6,493 nt of DNA from JAGQTE01 sp964648005 (lineage in GTDB: Bacteria; Actinomycetota; Acidimicrobiia; Acidimicrobiales; Acidimicrobilacustridaceae), in assembly GCA_964648005.1 (NCBI GenBank), contig CAZYKR010000248.1:1-6493 (forward strand), given 5' to 3'. The stretch's first letter is position 1, and each line of letters starts with the position of its first letter. Of the stretch, positions 1-4,777 are shown piece by piece. The notes under the pieces were generated by a model that saw only the letters and a program-made list of their open reading frames with translations, did not search any database and was not told where the DNA came from. Both the position numbers and the translations under genes were made by a program.

Positions 1-140
1 GTGGCGACGATGTCGACGTGCTCGACCGCCACGCCGGGGGTCCGGTCGGCCAGCGCGGCACCGAGGATGTCGGGGGTCAGATCCACGGGGTCGGAAGGGA
101 ACACGACGTTCGCGTCTCGGCCACCTGCAGGGTTGCTCAT
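1..140 (-). CDS. N-terminus of a phosphotransferase-like protein (runs off the window)
   Basis: The frame is open from an ATG at 138-140 to the window edge, giving 46 codons. A GGAG ribosome binding site (plus-strand 147-150) lies 6 nt upstream of the ATG. The visible protein begins MSNPAGGRDANVVFPSDPVD and continues with an L-T-P-D-I-L-G-A-A-L stretch and then a P-G-V-x-V-E-H-V-D motif. This arrangement, a short leader, 'LTPxxLxxAL' and then a beta strand before the nucleotide loop, resembles the start of aminoglycoside/ecdysteroid-kinase-type phosphotransferases (APH fold) common in actinobacteria. The catalytic loops are outside the window, so the family call rests only on N-terminal resemblance. 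The gene is co-directional with the hypothetical gene upstream, 60 nt away, and could be cotranscribed with it. That a gene starts here is fairly secure; the product name is tentative. Confidence 0.55.
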   Translation of the reverse strand, partial: MSNPAGGRDANVVFPSDPVDLTPDILGAALADRTPGVAVEHVDIVA

Positions 141-200
141 TGCTCGCTCCGTCCGTTCCCGCGCGGGCGCGTCGGTCGTGTGGCTCGTGTGAAGGGTCAG

Positions 201-677
201 CTAGACGAGCCCGGGGAGCACCTGAGCGAAACACGACTGCACGGCCTTCTTCGGTGTGTGTTGAGGACCCGGGAGGAGCTTCTCCTTCGTGCCGTCTGCC
301 AACTCGAGCGTGATCCCGTAGGCCCGGCCATACGCATAGCCGAACTTCACCCCGACGATGTCGCTGAACAAGACGGTGCGAGCGTGCTCAGCGGCCTCGG
401 CCAGTTCCGGGGTCAGCAGCGCGGCCTGCTCCGCGTCTGCGTACGCGGAGCCGAGCCCGAGGCCACCGCTCACCACGCCGAGCGGGAACATCGCCGGCGT
501 GAGGATTCCGCCGCCGAAGGCCCGCTTCGCGATCGCCTTCCGGGCCAGGCCGAGGAAGACGAACCGATCGCTGTACACGAGGCAGTCGGCGAGCCGCTTG
601 AGCGACTTGGGAAACAGCCCCACGAGCACGGCCTGGGGCAGCTCGGCTGCTCTCGCTGCGTCGGCGTCGGCCTCCAT
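201..677 (-). CDS. Hypothetical protein, 158 aa
   Basis: I do not recognise this protein. I chose the ATG at 675-677 because GAGGAG lies 7 nt upstream on the minus strand. In-frame starts at 704 and 782 have no comparable site. It ends at a TAG (201-203). The protein starts with an acidic, Ala-rich helix (MEADADAARAAELPQ). A region with K24, K27 and R28 follows, then a Gly-rich hydrophobic stretch at about residues 56-79 that could be one membrane segment or a buried hairpin. The C-terminal third (about 104-135) reads as alternating hydrophobic beta strands ending in I-T-L-E-L-A-D-G-T, which suggests a small PH-like or other beta-sandwich domain. That is inference from pattern only. Third-position GC is high, so it is very likely a real gene. 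Its promoter probably lies between 690 and 820. Confidence 0.75.
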   Translation of the reverse strand: MEADADAARAAELPQAVLVGLFPKSLKRLADCLVYSDRFVFLGLARKAIAKRAFGGGILTPAMFPLGVVSGGLGLGSAYADAEQAALLTPELAEAAEHARTVLFSDIVGVKFGYAYGRAYGITLELADGTKEKLLPGPQHTPKKAVQSCFAQVLPGLV

Positions 678-684
678 CTCGGTA

Positions 685-690
685 CTCCTC
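685..690 (-). promoter_or_regulatory. Ribosome binding site GAGGAG deciding the start at 677
   Basis: The minus strand reads GAGGAG, then 7 nt, then ATG. This is the only strong Shine-Dalgarno match among the in-frame start codons of the 158-aa hypothetical gene, and it shortens the longest open frame by 35 codons. Confidence 0.7.
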
Positions 691-715
691 GCATCCTGCG
701 CCATGAAGGTCGCTA

Positions 716-721
716 ACCCTA
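716..721 (-). promoter_or_regulatory. Possible -10 element TAGGGT for the hypothetical gene
   Basis: The minus strand carries TAGGGT, matching the actinobacterial TANNNT -10 pattern, 38 nt before the chosen ATG at 677. No convincing -35 hexamer is seen about 17 bp upstream, where the sequence is C-rich. The call is weak and based on the hexamer alone. Confidence 0.25.
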
Positions 722-778
722 CACGGGACCCGGTGGCGGGGGGATGGGTGCGCGTGCCATGAATCCGCAGGTCACGGC

Positions 779-791
779 GCATGCCGCATGC
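779..791. repeat. 13-bp palindrome, GCATGC repeated around one central base
   Basis: The sequence is GCATGC-C-GCATGC. Each half is itself palindromic, so the whole is both a direct and an inverted repeat. It lies between the end of the ynfA-like gene and the start of the 158-aa hypothetical gene, about 100 bp upstream of that start. It could be an operator for that gene or mere coincidence. Confidence 0.35.
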
Positions 792-821
792 TGAGGCGAC
801 AGCACTTCGAGGGCTGCTGGC

Positions 822-1154
822 CTATGCCCGTGGGGCGAACATGATGACGGCGACACCGACGAGGCAGATGGTGGCGCCGAGGTAGTCGTAGCGGTCGGGT
901 TTGAAGCCGTCCATGACGATGCCCCACGCGAGGGAGCCGGCGACGAAGATGCCGCCGTAGGCGGCGAGGATCCGACCGAAGTTGTTGTCCTCTTGGAGGG
1001 TGGCGACGAAGCCGTAGGCGGCCAGCGCGACGATGCCGGCGCCGATCCAGGCGACGCCGCGGTGCTCGCGGGCACCTTGCCAGATCAGCCACGCGCCGCC
1101 GATCTCTGCGACGGCGGCGACGAGGAACAGGGCGATGGCGCGGGCGACGCTCAC
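822..1154 (-). CDS. ynfA: YnfA/UPF0060 family small membrane protein
   Basis: A 110-aa integral membrane protein with four hydrophobic segments at about residues 4-25, 33-53, 62-80 and 91-107. It carries family hallmarks: A-E-I-G-G-A-W-L-I-W-Q-G in the first segment, Y-G-F-V-A-T-L-Q after the second, N-F-G-R-I-L-A-A-Y-G-G-I-F-V-A-G-S in the third, W-G, D-G-F-K-P-D-R-Y-D in the loop, and G-V-A-V-I-M-F-A-P-R at the C-terminus. UPF0060 proteins are usually about 108-112 aa and belong to the drug/metabolite transporter superfamily; their substrates are poorly known. The start is the GTG at 1152-1154, which gives the expected length. The open frame continues upstream without a stop to 1466, but that extension is not UPF0060 sequence, and no strong ribosome binding site precedes the GTG. 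It ends in TAG. The family call is secure, the start less so. Confidence 0.9.
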   Translation of the reverse strand: MSVARAIALFLVAAVAEIGGAWLIWQGAREHRGVAWIGAGIVALAAYGFVATLQEDNNFGRILAAYGGIFVAGSLAWGIVMDGFKPDRYDYLGATICLVGVAVIMFAPRA

Positions 1155-1249
1155 GGGGACAGGTTGCCCGGTGAAGCGGACATGTCGTGGGATAGCTGGT
1201 CCGGCCGCCGATGTAACACCGTGGGCGCCTTGGCGAATGCGCGGCACGT

Positions 1250-1466
1250 CACGTTCGCTCGCGTCGGGTCGGCGCTGCGACCGAGACGACCGGTGACGCG
1301 TGAGCGGTGTCACGGTGAACGTCGGCTCGACGGGTCGGGCGGCGATCCACGCTCCGCCGGAGAGCACCACTGCGATCGCGGCAGCGAGTCCGATGAAGAT
1401 GCCGACGGTCGCGGCGAGTCCGGCGGTGACACCGAGTGCGGCGATGATCGGTGGGGCGGCCCGAGT
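1250..1466 (-). pseudogene. Remnant of a membrane protein, cut off at a transposase junction
   Basis: The minus-strand frame is open from the stop at 1467-1469 and in phase with the ynfA frame. From about 1452 down to 1340 it encodes a strongly hydrophobic run of about 36 residues (I-I-A-A-L-G-V-T-A-G-L-A-A-T-V-G-I-F-I-G, then A/V/L-rich) ending in G-G-A-W-I-A-A-R-P. A basic, Arg/Ser-rich tail follows. Third codon positions are mostly G or C and isoleucines use ATC, as in real genes of this window, so this looks like coding DNA. It has no plausible start. Its upstream end falls where recognisable transposase sequence begins on the other strand (about 1450). I read it as the C-terminal transmembrane part of a gene whose 5' portion was lost. 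I cannot name the family. It may instead be a chance open frame. Confidence 0.4.
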
Positions 1467-1990
1467 TCAACGATCCCGACCGGGCTGTGCTCGCGTGCAT
1501 CGGGCGGCTCCTGCCGCGAGGCACCCGGGCGAGGTTCATCGTCAGCCCAGACACGCTGCTGCGGTGGCACCGGCGGCTCGCTTCTCGACGCTCGGTACAC
1601 CCGCAGCGACGCACTGGCCGCCCCCGCACCGTCCGCGACCGCGAGCTGCTGGTCGTGCGTGTCGCCCGCGAGACCCGACCTGGGGCTACCGGCGCGTGCA
1701 CGGCGAGCTCGTTGGTCTCGGCCACCACCTCGCCCCCTCGACTGTATGGGCCATCCTCAAAGGCCACGGCATCGACCTCGGACGGTTCCGGTTCCTCATC
1801 CGTGACAACGCCACCGTGTTCGCGACCGCATTCGACGCCGTGTTCACCAGCGAAGGCACCAACGTGATCCGCACGCCACCCGCCGCGCCCCGGGCGAACG
1901 CCATCGCGGAACGGTTCGTCAGGACCGTGCGCACCGAACTGCTCGGGCGAGACGAGTCCCTCTTCCACCAACCGCCAACACCCTCGACGT
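1446..1990 (+). mobile_element. Insertion sequence relic (transposase only)
   Basis: This is the stretch occupied by the decayed transposase plus its uncertain right edge. The normal N-terminal start of the transposase is missing at the left. I could not find matching terminal inverted repeats or a target-site duplication, as expected for an element that has lost both ends. The boundaries are set by where protein similarity fades and are approximate. Confidence 0.6.
1451..1945 (+). pseudogene. Decayed IS481/IS3-type DDE transposase, frameshifted and internally deleted
   Basis: Two plus-strand frames together encode a broken integrase-core transposase. Frame 1 (1451-1672) opens with G-R-P-E-F-N-D-P-D-R-A-V-L and carries F-I-V-S-P-D-T-L-L-R-W-H-R-R-L and a T-G-R-P segment, the helix-turn-helix region usual in this group. 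At about 1673 one base is missing: restoring it joins V-A-R-E to N-P-T-W-G-Y-R-R-V-H-G. The second frame runs on through S-T-V-W-A-I-L-K-G-H-G-I-D. At about 1777-1786 it jumps to R-F-L-I-R-D-N, so roughly 70-75 residues holding the first catalytic Asp are absent. The second Asp (I-R-D-N) and the Glu (A-N-A-I-A-E-R-F-V) remain. Recognisable sequence stops near T-V-R-T-E-L-L, and the usual C-terminal H-Y-N-x-x-R-P-H region is missing. It cannot be active. Confidence 0.85.
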
Positions 1991-2000
1991 CGAAGCGGGC

Positions 2001-2258
2001 TCAGCACCTCACAACGCAACGACCGAGAATTCGGCACCTACAGGCTGCCGCGTCGACGCCTGCCAGCTCGGAGCGGAACTCCTCGAGCGCGTGCGCCGAT
2101 CCTTCGGGATGGGGGTAGTCAGTGGCGAACAGCACCAACTGCGGTCCGAACTCGTCGATGGGCTCGGCGACGCGCTGGTGCTTCAACGGCGAGAACCGCA
2201 CGTTGTCGCGCACGTAGTCGACCGCGGTCTTGGGCTGCGTCCAGCCATCCGTCTTCCT
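2001..2258 (-). pseudogene. C-terminal fragment of an amidohydrolase-family metal-dependent hydrolase
   Basis: After the TetR stop codon the same minus-strand frame reads on as P-K-T-A-V-D-Y-V-R-D-N-V-R-F, then I-D-E-F-G-P-Q-L-V-L-F-A-T-D-Y-P-H-P-E-G and A-L-E-E-F-R-S-E-L-A-G. This is the last beta strands of the TIM barrel in the amidohydrolase 2 family (ACMSD-like decarboxylases and hydrolases), including the D-Y-P-H motif with its late metal or catalytic Asp. A full member is about 300-400 aa; only about 70 residues are here, with no start. The normal C-terminal helices are replaced by an odd Cys/Arg tail from about 2045 to the TGA at 2001-2003, so both ends are broken. The fragment is probably untranslated. 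Confidence 0.7.
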
Positions 2259-2862
2259 CTAACGATCGGGTGGATCGCCGAGCATCAGCGTTCCCGCGAC
2301 CAGGACCGTGATGGCGTGGTCCACCAGTCGCCGGTAAGTCGCCGCATCGTCGCTGGCGGGAAGCACAGCGACGCCGAAGAGCGTGGCCAGCATGGTCAGA
2401 GCGGTCATCTCTAGATCCAGGCTGCTCGCGAGTCGTCCCTCNNNNNNNNNNGGGCGCTCGCCGCGCCTGCGATCGTCGTGCTTCGCGTCGAAGCTCGGGG
2501 TTGGCCAGCATCCACAACTCGAGAGGCAGAAGATCGCGTCGCATGCCTGCGAGGCGCTCGAGCACAGGGCGGAGGTTCGCCTCGATGGTCGCTGTGCCAG
2601 CGCGTTCCGATAGACGTTCGAAGGCGGTGAGCGCGTCGTGATGGTCGTCCAGCGCCGCCGCATAGAACAGGTGGTGCTTGTCCGGGAAGTGACGGTAGAT
2701 GGTGCCTTCGGAGACGCCGGCCACCTCGGCGATGCGCTTCGTGGTGGCTCGCGGGTAGCCGACCTCGGCGACCACCTGCTTGGCCGCCGCGATCAGGCGG
2801 GCCTGGGTGCGCAGCCCCCGCTGCTGCTTGCGCCGCAGTCGGTTCTCGCTGGCGTCGGTCAA
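2259..2862 (-). CDS. TetR/AcrR family transcriptional regulator, interrupted by an assembly gap
   Basis: One-component repressor with an N-terminal DNA-binding domain and a C-terminal ligand pocket. The helix-turn-helix is at about residues 40-59: T-T-K-R-I-A-E-V-A-G-V-S-E-G-T-I-Y-R-H-F, followed by P-D-K, the classic TetR signature. I chose the TTG at 2860-2862. It overlaps the TGA of the upstream hydrolase and has GGAG 8 nt upstream. Ten N bases (2442-2451) split the gene. The N-terminal part reads to about residue 137, and the C-terminal part resumes in another frame with S-S-L-D-L-E-M-T-A-L-T-M-L and ends P-P-D-R-TAG at 2259-2261. The frame change is best explained by an unsized gap, not a real mutation. 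Total length is about 200 aa, normal for the family. Second in the operon, it probably represses the operon through the palindrome at 4058-4088 (inference). Confidence 0.9.
2442..2451. other. Assembly gap (10 N)
   Basis: A run of ten N lies inside the TetR gene. The reading frame differs on the two sides by one base, so the true gap is not 10 bases long, or the flanking bases are wrong. About ten codons on either side of the gap should not be trusted. Confidence 0.98.
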
Positions 2863-4052
2863 CCGAGCCGCTCCGCGACGATCTCTGCGACGCGCCCCGG
2901 CGACTGCTCCTGCACGAAGTGGCCGGCCTCGTCGTTGACCTCGACGCCCCGCACTGCACCCGCGTCCCACAACTCGGTGAACTGGTCGATGAACGGGTAG
3001 ATGAGCTCGCCGTCCGAATCACGGCAACCGGGCTGCCCACCGACGACGGAGCCGTCGGCGCACCTGCCGTCGGGGTTCGGCGTCAGAGCGCCGAACAGTG
3101 GATCGGCGCCCCCGAAGTAGAAGAACACGGGCTTGTCGGCGATCGGGGCGAGCGTGCCAAGGCGGTCGAAGATCTCGGTGTCGTCGAAGATGCCCTGGGC
3201 GAACCGGAACGTCGGCTCGGTCGATCCTGGTCGGACTTGACCGGTCGTCGGGTCGAAGAACGGAGCCTCGTAGGCGTCTCTGACCGCCTGGCGTGGCGGG
3301 TCGGGGTGGCTTGCCGCGAGGGTCAACGCTGCGCCGGTCACGGTCAGCCCTGCGTCCGCGGCTGCCCGGCCGGCGGGTTGGTGGTTCTGGATCGACCAGC
3401 GCGCCAGGGAACCGTAGACACCGTCTGCGTCGGCCTCTGTGACCTGCCAGGCCCACGTGTTCATGATTAGGAGGTTCTTGACGCGGTCCGGACGAGCTAC
3501 CGCCATGGCCAAGCCGACCGGACCTCCCCAGTCCTGGACCAACAGGGTGACGTTGCGCAGGTCGAGGGCGTCGACGAACGACGTGAGCACGTCCGAGTGG
3601 TCGCTCGGGCGGTAGCCGAACGTCTCGACCGGCGGCTTCGCCGACAGCCCGAACCCGTAGTGGTCCACGGCCACCACTCGATAGCCGCGGCCGAGCAGGT
3701 CCCGGGCGACGTCGCGATAGACGAACGAGGAGGTGGGATTGCCGTGCACCATCAGGACCGTCCCCTTCGGGGTACCGCCCGGCGACTCATCGAGATAGTG
3801 GTAGTCGCCAAAGCCGAGGTCCGGGCAGTGATCCTCGAACGGGTACAGGTCGCGGGGGAAGTCGTACCCCTTGGGGGTGCAGGCTCCCGACGTCGGGAGT
3901 CTTGTCGTGCCTGAGGCGCCAGGAGACCGATGAGCATCGGATGGGGCCGACACCTCAGAGGTTGCCGAGCGGTCCGTCCTGTCGGACGCGCACGCTGCGA
4001 CGTTGACCAACGCGCAGACGATGATGCTCCAGAGGATTGAGCGACGGACCAT
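2859..4052 (-). CDS. Exported lipoprotein alpha/beta hydrolase, haloalkane dehalogenase-like
   Basis: A 397-aa protein with a lipoprotein signal: M-V-R-R, a hydrophobic core and V-A-A-C, so Cys21 should be lipidated. A Ser/Thr/Pro/Ala-rich linker (about 22-56) leads to an alpha/beta-hydrolase domain. H103-G-N-P-T-S-S109 is the oxyanion and halide-site loop. V-Q-D174-W175-G-G carries an Asp nucleophile followed by Trp, as in haloalkane dehalogenases, not the Ser of esterases. F-G-G-A-D317 fits the catalytic acid and A-G-H378-F-V-Q-E the His. Asn105 and Trp175 match the halide-stabilising pair of one dehalogenase subfamily. Such enzymes hydrolyse carbon-halogen bonds; an epoxide hydrolase or another substrate is possible. 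Four extra cysteines (58, 76, 331, 343) could form disulfides outside the membrane. A lipid anchor is unusual, as characterised members are mostly cytoplasmic. Starts at ATG 4050-4052 with GGAG 4 nt upstream; TGA overlaps the tetR start. Confidence 0.88.
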   Translation of the reverse strand: MVRRSILWSIIVCALVNVAACASDRTDRSATSEVSAPSDAHRSPGASGTTRLPTSGACTPKGYDFPRDLYPFEDHCPDLGFGDYHYLDESPGGTPKGTVLMVHGNPTSSFVYRDVARDLLGRGYRVVAVDHYGFGLSAKPPVETFGYRPSDHSDVLTSFVDALDLRNVTLLVQDWGGPVGLAMAVARPDRVKNLLIMNTWAWQVTEADADGVYGSLARWSIQNHQPAGRAAADAGLTVTGAALTLAASHPDPPRQAVRDAYEAPFFDPTTGQVRPGSTEPTFRFAQGIFDDTEIFDRLGTLAPIADKPVFFYFGGADPLFGALTPNPDGRCADGSVVGGQPGCRDSDGELIYPFIDQFTELWDAGAVRGVEVNDEAGHFVQEQSPGRVAEIVAERLG

Positions 4053-4057
4053 TGGAC

Positions 4058-4088
4058 TCCCTAATGTAAGCGCAACTCACATTAGGGA
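4058..4088. promoter_or_regulatory. 31-bp palindromic operator, probable TetR binding site
   Basis: Arms TCCCTAATGT and ACATTAGGGA are perfect 10-bp inverted repeats around an 11-nt spacer. Two more symmetric pairs (AG/CT) lie inside, so 12 of 15 pairs match about a centre at 4073. The site covers the predicted -10 element of the hydrolase gene and reaches its ribosome binding site, just 5 bp before the ATG. Size, symmetry and position are those of a TetR-family operator, and a tetR gene is the next gene in the operon. Binding is inferred. Confidence 0.75.
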
Positions 4089-4108
4089 CCCTCGGGACGT
4101 CGCACCAA
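4079..4108 (-). promoter_or_regulatory. Predicted promoter of the hydrolase-tetR operon
   Basis: The minus strand reads TTGGTG (4103-4108), 18 bp, then TAATGT (4079-4084). The -35 shares TTG with the consensus and the -10 matches TANNNT. Transcription would start inside the palindrome, giving a short leader of roughly 20 nt before the ATG. The overlap of the -10 with one operator arm supports steric repression. Confidence 0.55.
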
Positions 4109-4418
4109 CATCAGCGCCTGATCGCGGCACACGGTTGCCCGGCAGATGCTGCGTCTCATCCAGTAAGCCAGCGCAGATGTCACCCCACGACGCGGCGGAC
4201 CCCACGCAGATCGTGGCTGACCCCGAATCGCACTTCACGAGATCGAGCGGGCAACGGTGCCGTCGGAGAGTCGCTCCTCGTGCCAGGTACACCACTTGCA
4301 CACGCGCGCAGGTGATTTCCCACCCCTCCCCGTGCGCCGTGCGGGAAGAATGCGGGATAGCTGCCCGCAGCTGGTTCTAGATGCAGGAAGTCGCAGATCT
4401 GCTGACCTGCGACCTCGA
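4109..4418. other. Gene-free stretch between operon promoter and tRNA fragment
   Basis: About 310 bases with no convincing coding frame on either strand. The open frames here lack ribosome binding sites and recognisable domains. It holds two small inverted repeats: TGCGGG/CCCGCA at 4351-4369 and a longer one at 4387-4416. I saw no integrase remnant. Confidence 0.5.
4387..4416. repeat. Inverted repeat or hairpin beside the tRNA fragment
   Basis: GTCGCAG (4390-4396) and CTGCGAC (4407-4413) form a perfect 7-bp stem around a 10-nt loop. Two further pairs follow beyond one mismatch. It sits just past the CCA end of the tRNA-Val fragment in the direction of tRNA transcription, so it could be a weak terminator, or an arm-binding repeat of an attachment site. 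There is no T-run after it. Confidence 0.4.
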
Positions 4419-4463
4419 TGGTGGGCGATGGGGGACTCGAACCCTCGACCTCTGCCGTGTGAA
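4419..4463 (-). pseudogene. 3' half of a tRNA-Val(CAC), possible attachment-site remnant
   Basis: The minus strand reads from the anticodon loop TTCACAC through GGCAG (3' anticodon stem), AGGTC (variable loop), a T arm with a canonical TTCGAGT loop, the acceptor strand ATCGCCC, the discriminator A and an encoded CCA. The next five bases should be CTGCC to pair with GGCAG but are TTCAC, and no GGGCGAT 5' acceptor strand lies within reach. It is therefore a 3' half only. Anticodon-to-3'-end duplications are what tyrosine integrases leave when an element inserts in a tRNA gene. This copy looks more canonical than the full tRNA-Val 230 bp away. Confidence 0.7.
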
Positions 4464-4690
4464 GTGAAGACCGGCCCAGGTCACCATTTCCGCAGAAGGG
4501 CCACCAAGGGTTGCCGAGGGCTGCGAAGCCGCTGCTCACTGGCCCTTTGCCGACCAACCGCCGATAGCCCACGATGACCCAATCGCGGAAGATCCCGGAG
4601 GATTCTCGCGCCATTTTCGCGCCATCGCCCCGCGCCATTCCGCCACACAGCGTGAGGACGGCGAGGTTCCAGCGGCCAACGCCGCCACGG
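4464..4690. other. Spacer between the two tRNA-Val copies, no gene seen
   Basis: No coding region can be supported. The minus-strand frame that spans this stretch gets its length from reading through both tRNA sequences (it yields G-R-L-A-Q-F-V-R-A-P, a known tRNA-translation artefact). The stretch contains three spaced copies of CGCGCCAT. Confidence 0.55.
4607..4638. repeat. Three spaced copies of CGCGCCAT
   Basis: Identical 8-mers lie at 4607-4614, 4618-4625 and 4631-4638, with 11- and 13-bp spacing, close to one helical turn. On the minus strand they read ATGGCGCG. They lie between the complete tRNA-Val and its 3'-half copy, where accessory-protein binding sites of an integrating element would be expected. 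The role is unknown. Confidence 0.45.
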
Positions 4691-4764
4691 CGGGCGATGG
4701 CAGACTCGACCTGCCGGCCTCCTGCGTGTGAAGCAGGCGCTCGAACGAACTGAGCCAATCGCCC
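4691..4764 (-). tRNA. tRNA-Val (anticodon CAC), atypical at two conserved positions
   Basis: The 74 nt fold as a full cloverleaf: acceptor GGGCGAT/ATCGCCC (7 bp), D stem GCTC/GAGC, anticodon stem CCTGC/GCAGG with loop TTCACAC (CAC reads GTG valine codons), 5-nt variable loop, T stem GGCAG/CTGCC, and discriminator G. CCA is not encoded. Two conserved features are altered. The D loop has CG where GG (18-19) is expected, and the T loop is GTCGAGT, with G for T54. These bases make the D-loop/T-loop contacts, so the gene may be decaying, divergent or mis-sequenced. It starts 13 nt after the serine hydrolase stop codon on the same strand and may be read from that transcript. Confidence 0.75.
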
Positions 4765-4775
4765 CGAACTCGGGG
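4762..4775. repeat. Hairpin between serine hydrolase stop and tRNA-Val
   Basis: The minus strand reads CCCCG-AGTT-CGGGG, a perfect 5-bp stem with a tetraloop, 2 nt after the TGA of the serine hydrolase. Its 3' arm overlaps the first three bases of the tRNA acceptor stem, so hairpin and tRNA cannot both be fully formed. No T-run follows. It may be a processing signal or a short terminator-like structure. Confidence 0.45.
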
Positions 4776-4777
4776 GC

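Noticed and set aside
18..716. 232-codon plus-strand open frame at the left end
   Set aside because: It is antisense to two genes with good starts and ribosome binding sites, and its composition is typical of a GC-rich shadow frame.
993..1805. 270-codon plus-strand open frame over ynfA and the transposase
   Set aside because: It crosses ynfA in antisense and the transposase in a wrong frame, with no recognisable domain.
2031..2041. GAATTCGGCAC, resembling a cloning-linker sequence
   Set aside because: The match is short and lies in a degraded region; a vector or linker origin cannot be supported from this alone.
4257..4577. Plus-strand open frame containing W-A-M-G-D-S-N-P-R-P-L-P
   Set aside because: This is the reverse complement of the tRNA-Val 3' half translated; no ribosome binding site or domain.
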